This document shows, piece after piece, positions 6,346 through 10,410 of a stretch of DNA of 10,410 bases. A program made the position numbers and the translations under genes. Positions within the stretch are counted from its first letter, which is position 1, and each line of letters starts with the position of its first letter. Source of the stretch: an uncultured Eubacteriales bacterium (lineage in GTDB: Bacteria > Bacillota > Clostridia > Christensenellales > CAG-138). The notes below the pieces were generated by a model that searched no databases, had not been told where the DNA came from, and saw only the letters and a list, made by a program, of their open reading frames with translations. The stretch lies in the NCBI GenBank assembly GCA_900547135.1, contig URFJ01000069.1, forward strand, positions 1 to 10,410. Reading direction: 5' to 3'.

Positions 6346-6559
6346 ATCGCCATAGGCGATTCGCGTCGTGCTTGTTCAGCGCAACGCGAGTTAACCCGCA
6401 AAAGCCAGTCTTCGGTTGCAAGCAACTATCAGACTGACTTTTACTCTCAAGGTATCAAAAGACCGGCGCACATGTCGCCTGCTTTTGATGGATTTTATAT
6501 TTAGAGGTGCGTCCAAGTTAATTCTATCCCTCTTGCATTTTTTGGAGTTCTTAGAACCT
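6346..6559 (+). repeat. 217-bp structured tandem repeat, diverged copy C
   Basis: Copy C keeps the same register but has a diverged middle. Hairpin 3 becomes AAAAGCCAGTC (6400-6410) / GACTGACTTTT (6432-6442) with inner GTTGC-AA-GCAAC (6415-6426). Hairpin 4 becomes ATCAAAAG (6454-6461) / CTTTTGAT (6482-6489) with an inner GGCG/CGCC. The pairing is preserved although the bases change. Its 3' part (6444-6494) is closer to the unit at 4933-4983 than to copies A and B, which suggests recombination or conversion among members. Confidence 0.85.
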
Positions 6560-6581
6560 TTTTTGCAAAAAAGGTTCTAAG
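6550..6581. terminator. Perfect 32-bp palindrome closing the repeat array
   Basis: The arm CTTAGAACCTTTTTT (6550-6564) is followed by GC and its exact complement (6567-6581). It lies 36 nt past the stop codon of the minus-strand hydrogenase gene and at the 3' end of the + oriented array. It could therefore end transcripts from both sides, with the T-run on the 5' arm in either orientation. No separate downstream U-tract exists, so a processing or replication-related role is also possible. The flank GCCGCCGGAGGC recurs near position 40. Confidence 0.5.
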
Positions 6582-6617
6582 CCGCCGGAGGCAAAAAGCT
6601 GCTATCCGTTCTTCGAA

Positions 6618-8351
6618 TTACTTTTTGGACCTGTCGACGTAATGCGTATGCAGTAGCTCGTGCGACTTGTGGCCGCAGGGCTCGCCCAAAAACTCCTCAT
6701 ACAGCTTCTTTACCGATGGGTTCTTGTGCGACTTTCTAATCGGCATGTCGCGGTCAACGCCGTAAGTTGCCTTGGCGCGCGCGGCCTTGGGATCAACCTC
6801 GTACCTGGTACGCGCGTCGACATATGGCTGGCCGCCGCCGGTTACGCAGCCGCCGGGACATCCCATGATCTCTATAAAGTGATAGTTCTTTTCGCCGCGC
6901 CTGATTGCGTCGAGCAGTTTGCCCGCGTTTGCTGTGCCATGGGCGATAGCTATCTTTATTTCCATGCCGGCAACGTCAACAGTCGCCTCCTTTATTCCTT
7001 CAAGGCCGCGAACGTCCTCGTACTCGATCTTATCCATGTCCTGGCCTGTCAGCACATCAGCCACCGTACGCAGCGCCGCTTCCATTACGCCACCGGTTAC
7101 GCCGAATATGACCGCCGCTCCCGTTGAATCGCCAAGCATCGGGTCAAACTCCTCGTCGGGGAGGTTCACAAAATCGATTGACGCCTGCTTGAGCATTCTT
7201 GCAAGCTCGCGTGTGGTCAGGTTCGCGTCCACGTCGCGGTAGCCTTCGCGACCCATCTCGGGCCGGATGATCTCAAACTTCTTGGCTGTACACGGCATTA
7301 TCGATACAATGAACAGCTCCTTAGGGTCAAGTCCGTTACGCTTTGCAAAGTATGTCTTCGTAATCGCGCCCTGCATCTGGTTGGGGCTCTTGCAGGTTGA
7401 GAGGTTTGGTATGAAGTCGGGATAGAAGTGTTCGCAGTACTTAACCCAGCCAGGGCTGCATGAGGTGATCATGGGCAGCACTCCGCCTTCCTTTATCCTG
7501 TTGAGCAGCTCTGTACCCTCCTCCATGATAGTGAGGTCAGCTCCAAAGTCTACGTCAAAAACCTTATAAGCGCCAAGCCTTCTGAGCGCCGCCGCGAGCT
7601 TGCCCGGAGTGGCCGTGCCTATCGGCATGCCGAATTCCTCGCCTATCGCTACGCGCACGGCCGGAGCCGGCTGGAAGATAACCTTTTTATTCGGGTCAGC
7701 AAGCGCCGCCCAGACCTCTTTGGTCGAATCCTTTTCGGTCAGCGCTCCGGTAGGACATGCCGCTATGCACTGTCCGCAGTTTATGCACGCTACGTCGTCA
7801 AGCGTTTTTCCAAAGGCTGAGCCGACCTGGGTTTTGAAGCCGCGGTTTTGCATGCCGATCGCGCATACGCCCTGCGTTTTCTCGCAGGCCGCCACGCAGC
7901 GGCGGCAGAGTATGCACTTGTTGTTGTCGCGTACAATGCTGGGCGAAGCCTCGTCAACCGTGCGAATTATGCGCTCTCCGTCGAACTCGATGTCGGTTAT
8001 GCCAAGCTCGTCTGACAACGTTTGAAGCTCGCAGTGGTGGTTGCGCTTGCAGGTGAGGCAGGAGCGGTCATGATCGGACAGTATCAGTTCGAGTACCGCG
8101 CGCCTGGCGCTCAGCACCTTGGGCGTAGCTGTAAGAACCTCCATGCCCTCGGCAACGGGAAGCACGCATGAAGCCTGCAGCCTTCCGTTTTTCGCATCCT
8201 CAACAAGGCACATGCGGCATGCGCCGATATTGTTTACGTCCTTAAGGTTGCAAAGCGTAGGAATCCTTATGCCCTCTGCAAGCGCCGCTTCCAATACGGT
8301 GGTGCCTTCTTCGGCCTGTACGGTGCGCCCATCGATTTTGAATGTAACCAT
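6618..8351 (-). CDS. hydA: [FeFe] hydrogenase, HydA/HndD-type catalytic protein
   Basis: This 577-residue cytoplasmic enzyme interconverts protons plus electrons and H2. In order it has a plant-type [2Fe-2S] domain (C34, C45, C48, C62), a His-Cys3 [4Fe-4S] site (H94, C98, C101, C107), and two ferredoxin-like [4Fe-4S] sites (C146/149/152/156 and C189/192/195/199). The H-cluster domain has L1 TSCSPGW (296-302), L2 MPCTAKKFE (352-360) and L3 EIMGCPGGCVTGGGQP (494-509). Length and layout match Clostridium pasteurianum CpI (574 residues) and HndD. L1 has Ser where CpI has its second Cys. I chose the ATG at 8351 because MVTFKIDG is the usual beginning of the ferredoxin fold and AAAGGG lies upstream; the reading frame open to 8453 is leader. 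NuoE/NuoF-like partner subunits are absent from the window, so it may be ferredoxin-linked or served by distant partners. Confidence 0.95.
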   Translation of the reverse strand: MVTFKIDGRTVQAEEGTTVLEAALAEGIRIPTLCNLKDVNNIGACRMCLVEDAKNGRLQASCVLPVAEGMEVLTATPKVLSARRAVLELILSDHDRSCLTCKRNHHCELQTLSDELGITDIEFDGERIIRTVDEASPSIVRDNNKCILCRRCVAACEKTQGVCAIGMQNRGFKTQVGSAFGKTLDDVACINCGQCIAACPTGALTEKDSTKEVWAALADPNKKVIFQPAPAVRVAIGEEFGMPIGTATPGKLAAALRRLGAYKVFDVDFGADLTIMEEGTELLNRIKEGGVLPMITSCSPGWVKYCEHFYPDFIPNLSTCKSPNQMQGAITKTYFAKRNGLDPKELFIVSIMPCTAKKFEIIRPEMGREGYRDVDANLTTRELARMLKQASIDFVNLPDEEFDPMLGDSTGAAVIFGVTGGVMEAALRTVADVLTGQDMDKIEYEDVRGLEGIKEATVDVAGMEIKIAIAHGTANAGKLLDAIRRGEKNYHFIEIMGCPGGCVTGGGQPYVDARTRYEVDPKAARAKATYGVDRDMPIRKSHKNPSVKKLYEEFLGEPCGHKSHELLHTHYVDRSKK

Positions 8352-8498
8352 TATACCCAAAACCCTTTCTTGTATATATTTCCGGAAATCCGGAGAGAAA
8401 ACGCTCAAAGCGAAAACGCCAGGGACACGTGCAGACGCATATGCGCTCAACAAAACCGCTTTTAATTCCCTGACACGCTTTTTATCGTATCATAAAAA

Positions 8499-8527
8499 AT
8501 ACTAACATGGCAAAAACGCTGTGTCAA
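8499..8527 (-). promoter_or_regulatory. Promoter of the hydrogenase gene
   Basis: On the minus strand TTGACA (8527-8522) and TAGTAT (8504-8499) are separated by 17 nt. Transcription from about 8492 would give a leader of about 140 nt before the ATG at 8351. The leader contains CAGGGA and TCCCTG inverted segments on either side of GCGCATATGCG, and a CCGGATTTCCGG palindrome near 8386-8397. I recognise no known riboswitch and no Rex-type operator (TTGTGAA-n4-TTCACAA). Confidence 0.65.
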
Positions 8528-8738
8528 TCTAACCAACGTTCAAAAACCGCGATGTCCGCTATATATTATAAGGATGAAATGGAATTTTATGTATCATAGC
8601 GGCTTAACCGCAGGCCTGTTAAACACTGAAACCCCCCGTCTTTGGTTAAATACCCTAAGGCGGGCTTAAATCTTGCTTATGGCGCGAAACGCCGCCAACG
8701 GCCGGCGGAATATTAGCCTATATTCATTAAAATTATTT
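8528..8738. other. Intergenic region between divergent promoters
   Basis: The stretch separates the hydrogenase promoter from the promoter of the SpoIID-like gene. It contains several short inverted repeats: GCGG-CTTAA-CCGC near 8599-8612, CCCGTCTT/AAGGCGGG (8635-8642/8657-8664), and a GC-rich CCGCC/GGCGG near 8693-8709. None is followed by a clear T-tract, and I assign no function. Confidence 0.35.
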
Positions 8739-8777
8739 TGTTATAATGTTTACATATATAGATATAATAGGAGGAGG
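8739..8777 (+). promoter_or_regulatory. Extended -10 promoter and strong RBS of the SpoIID-like gene
   Basis: TGTTATAAT (8739-8747) is an extended -10 element without a good -35. Transcription from about 8754 gives a leader of about 30 nt carrying AGGAGGAGG (8769-8777), seven nt before the ATG at 8785. This RBS fixes the start at 8785 rather than the in-frame ATG at 8746, which overlaps the -10. Confidence 0.6.
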
Positions 8778-8784
8778 TTTTATT

Positions 8785-10155
8785 ATGAAACGGTTTACTT
8801 CACTATTGCTGGCTGCTGTATTCATTGTAATGTCGTTTCCGCTGGCGTCGGCGGAGGAAAACGGTTCGTTTTTCAAGGCCGACGCGGCGCTGATAAGCGA
8901 ATATTTCAAAGCAATCGGCGAACAGGACTATTCATCCGGCTTTAAGCTGCTAAGCGCCGGCCAGAGGGAGCTTATGAAAAGCGTTGAGGCGCAGAATTCC
9001 GTTGAGAAGGAAGGCATATGGAGCGTTTCGTCGGTGAACGCGGTAGAGCTTATGTGCGACGCAACCGACAGCGAAGAATTGGATAAAAGCCTGATCGAGG
9101 CCGATATAGTTGACCAAAGATCCTATCTTGTCAAACTTAATATATTGGTTTATAATGATAACATGTTCTTTTACGATGGGAACAATTACCTGATCATTAC
9201 AGTAGGAACAGAGGATGGACAGCGAAGGATATTCCACGACACATTGGCCCTGCCGGATCTGATATTGAAGCACGAGGATGAAGACGCCGCGTTTAAATAT
9301 TTCGACGTCCGCTTTTCCGAGGAGCGGGGCGGCTACAGGCCGGTGCGCGGGGACGGCTCAAAGATAGGCGTGTCGCATTCGGGAACCATGCCTTCCACGA
9401 TAAAGGTAAAGCGGGTTGAATACGGCGGCGGGGCGATAAGCACCGTAAACTTTCTCACGTACTGCAAATATGTGGCCTGCGCCGAGGTGGGCTACAGCGA
9501 ATCCGGCCATGTCAACTATCACAAATCCGCCTGCATGGCCGTAAAGAACTTTGGCTGGTTCAGAACCCTGTCGCCAAGGAGCTCCAGCGGAGGGTTCCAC
9601 GTGCATGACAACACGGACGACCAGATATACAATCCCGACAGATATAACCTCTCCGATTCGAGCCTGTCAAGGCTTTTAAGCAACTTAAGCTCAATCTGGA
9701 ACGTGATAATGGTCAACTCGGAGAAGAAGATATTCCAGGCCTTTTACGCCACCGGAAGCTCAACCACCTACGAGCGCCGCAACCGCGGGAAGCTGTATCA
9801 TTACGGCGCGTAGCTGTTCGCCAACCAGGGCAGAAGCTACAGCTGGATACTGGACTATTACTACAGCAACACCACAACAAATGATCATAACAACTATTAT
9901 TACCTTACTTCTTTAGGCCACATAACCGTATGCGCCAGCCATTCCGGCGGCACGATTTTAGAAACCAGCCGAAGCGGACATAAGAAGAAATGCTCCTCCT
10001 GCAACTACCTGTACACCGAAAACCATACATGGAAGCTGCAGGGCCAGTATATGGTGTGCACGGTCTGCGGCTATTCGGTGATGGTTACGAGAGCTCAAAC
10101 CGTTAAAGAAACCCTCGGTTACAATGAAGCCTGTAAACATAATATAATAATATGA
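8785..10155 (+). pseudogene. Exported SpoIID/LytB-like protein split by an in-frame TAG
   Basis: The frame codes for 342 residues, then TAG (9811-9813), then 113 more residues in the same frame to TGA at 10153-10155. Residues 1-23 are a signal peptide (cleavage after ASA). Residues 30-165 form an unassigned N-terminal domain, possibly NTF2-like. Residues 205-342 resemble the SpoIID/LytB fold, with FLTYCKYVACAEVG placing E234 like the catalytic glutamate of SpoIID, a peptidoglycan lytic transglycosylase. The stop falls inside the family's C-terminal signature: LYHYGA-stop-LFANQGRSYSWILDYYY matches the usual QYGAxxLAxxGxSYxxILxYYY. The tail has CSSC (403-406) and CTVC (425-428), a zinc-ribbon-like pair. 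TAG for CAG (Gln) is a single C-to-T change. Either the gene has a recent nonsense mutation, or this is a sequence error, or a truncated protein is made. TAG is a true stop elsewhere here, so recoding is unlikely. Confidence 0.75.
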
Positions 10156-10184
10156 GAACGAAAAATTATACAAGGAGAAAATGT

Positions 10185-10388
10185 ATGAAAAGATATATCG
10201 CGTTCATCGTTGTAATTCTGATCCTGTTTGCCATGGGGTGCTCAAATCCCGAAACTTCGGGAGGCGGCACGCCAGGCACGGAAACGCCGTCATTGCCGCC
10301 CGCGGCTTCGGCGTCCCCCGCGGCGACGCCCTCCCCCCCCCCCCACCCCCCCCCCCCCCCCGACCCCGGCAAAGGCCCCGCGGATTAG
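10185..10388 (+). CDS. Short putative lipoprotein, probably corrupted at its 3' end
   Basis: The frame gives 67 residues. AAGGAG (10172-10177) precedes the ATG at 10185 by seven nt. Residues 1-18 are a lipoprotein signal (K2, R3, then a hydrophobic core ending LFAMG) with the lipobox cysteine at C19, so the mature protein would be lipid-anchored outside the membrane. It continues with a Ser/Thr/Pro/Ala/Gly-rich linker (ETSGGGTPGTETPSLPPAA), typical of the spacer before a folded domain. The frame then enters runs of 12 and 16 C residues, becomes nearly all proline, and stops at TAG 10386. No folded domain is present. The true gene is probably longer, with the poly-C region misread. It lies 29 nt after the SpoIID-like frame and may be co-transcribed with it. 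Confidence 0.55.
   Translation: MKRYIAFIVVILILFAMGCSNPETSGGGTPGTETPSLPPAASASPAATPSPPPHPPPPPDPGKGPAD
10333..10361. repeat. Poly-C tract (12 C, A, 16 C), possible sequencing artefact
   Basis: Runs of C at 10333-10344 and 10346-10361 are split by a single A. Nothing else in the window has such homopolymers, and the bases after it lack the codon character of the gene before it. On the opposite strand this is poly-G, a known no-signal artefact of two-colour short-read chemistry near contig edges. A real slippage-prone tract is the alternative. Confidence 0.6.
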
Positions 10389-10410
10389 CGCCCAGACAAA
10401 CCAATTTGGG

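Noticed and set aside
5957..6425. Two near-identical minus-strand open frames in the tandem repeats (sharing MAIIGSKNSKKCKGIALS)
   Set aside because: They are alike only because the DNA is repeated. They start from TTG-like codons without ribosome binding sites, and substitutions between copies preserve hairpin pairing rather than protein sequence.
5912..6559. CRISPR array or integron attC array
   Set aside because: The repeats are 217 bp without short regular spacers, and there are no cas or integrase genes. The GTTAAC within the units does not follow the attC GTTRRRY/RYYYAAC layout around cassettes.
8352..8453. N-terminal extension of the hydrogenase (34 extra residues)
   Set aside because: The family's ferredoxin fold begins at MVTFKIDG, and the extension lacks similarity and a clear RBS. 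It is better read as leader.
9811..9813. Genome-wide TAG recoding to glutamine
   Set aside because: TAG is the stop codon of at least four apparently intact genes in the window, so recoding would extend them into non-coding sequence.

Overview
The window looks like a chromosomal segment of an anaerobic, low-to-moderate GC Gram-positive (Clostridia-like) bacterium. The basis is a DnaD-domain/DnaI-type primosome pair, a clostridial-type [FeFe] hydrogenase, a SpoIID/LytB-type secreted protein, strong AGGAGG ribosome binding sites and TATAAT-type promoters. Genus cannot be read from the sequence. TAG ends at least four intact genes, so it is an ordinary stop here.

Layout. 1-190: a minus-oriented member of an interspersed hairpin repeat family. 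191-571 (-): DUF4190-like membrane protein with its own TTGACA/TCTAAT promoter. 731-2933 (-): a two-gene operon of a multi-DnaD-domain protein followed by a DnaI/DnaC-type helicase loader. 3239-4804 (+): a polytopic GT-C-like membrane glycosyltransferase. 4805-4995: a diverged repeat unit. 5027-5275 (-) and 5400-5765 (+): a small XRE-type regulator and an unrecognised 121-residue protein, divergent around a shared promoter/operator region. 5912-6559: a tandem array of three 217-bp units, closed by a perfect 32-bp palindrome. 6618-8351 (-): a 577-residue [FeFe] hydrogenase of HydA/HndD/CpI layout with no partner subunits in the window. 8785-10155 (+): a SpoIID/LytB-like exported protein interrupted by an in-frame TAG. 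10185-10388 (+): a short lipoprotein frame running into a poly-C tract that looks artefactual.

The most unusual content is the repeat family. The 217-bp units fold on the + strand into four successive hairpins. Differences between copies are repeatedly compensatory (C-G, T.G, G-C or T-A at the same paired positions), and every wobble is T.G on the + strand, which suggests a structured + strand RNA. The XRE/121-residue pair is bracketed by same-orientation members of this family, with a 51-bp segment (49/51 identical) repeated 1,511 bp apart, like a small cassette.

The genes do not form one pathway: they are replication initiation (DnaD/DnaI), envelope functions (glycosyltransferase, SpoIID-like protein, lipoprotein), fermentative redox balance (hydrogenase) and a possible accessory regulatory cassette.
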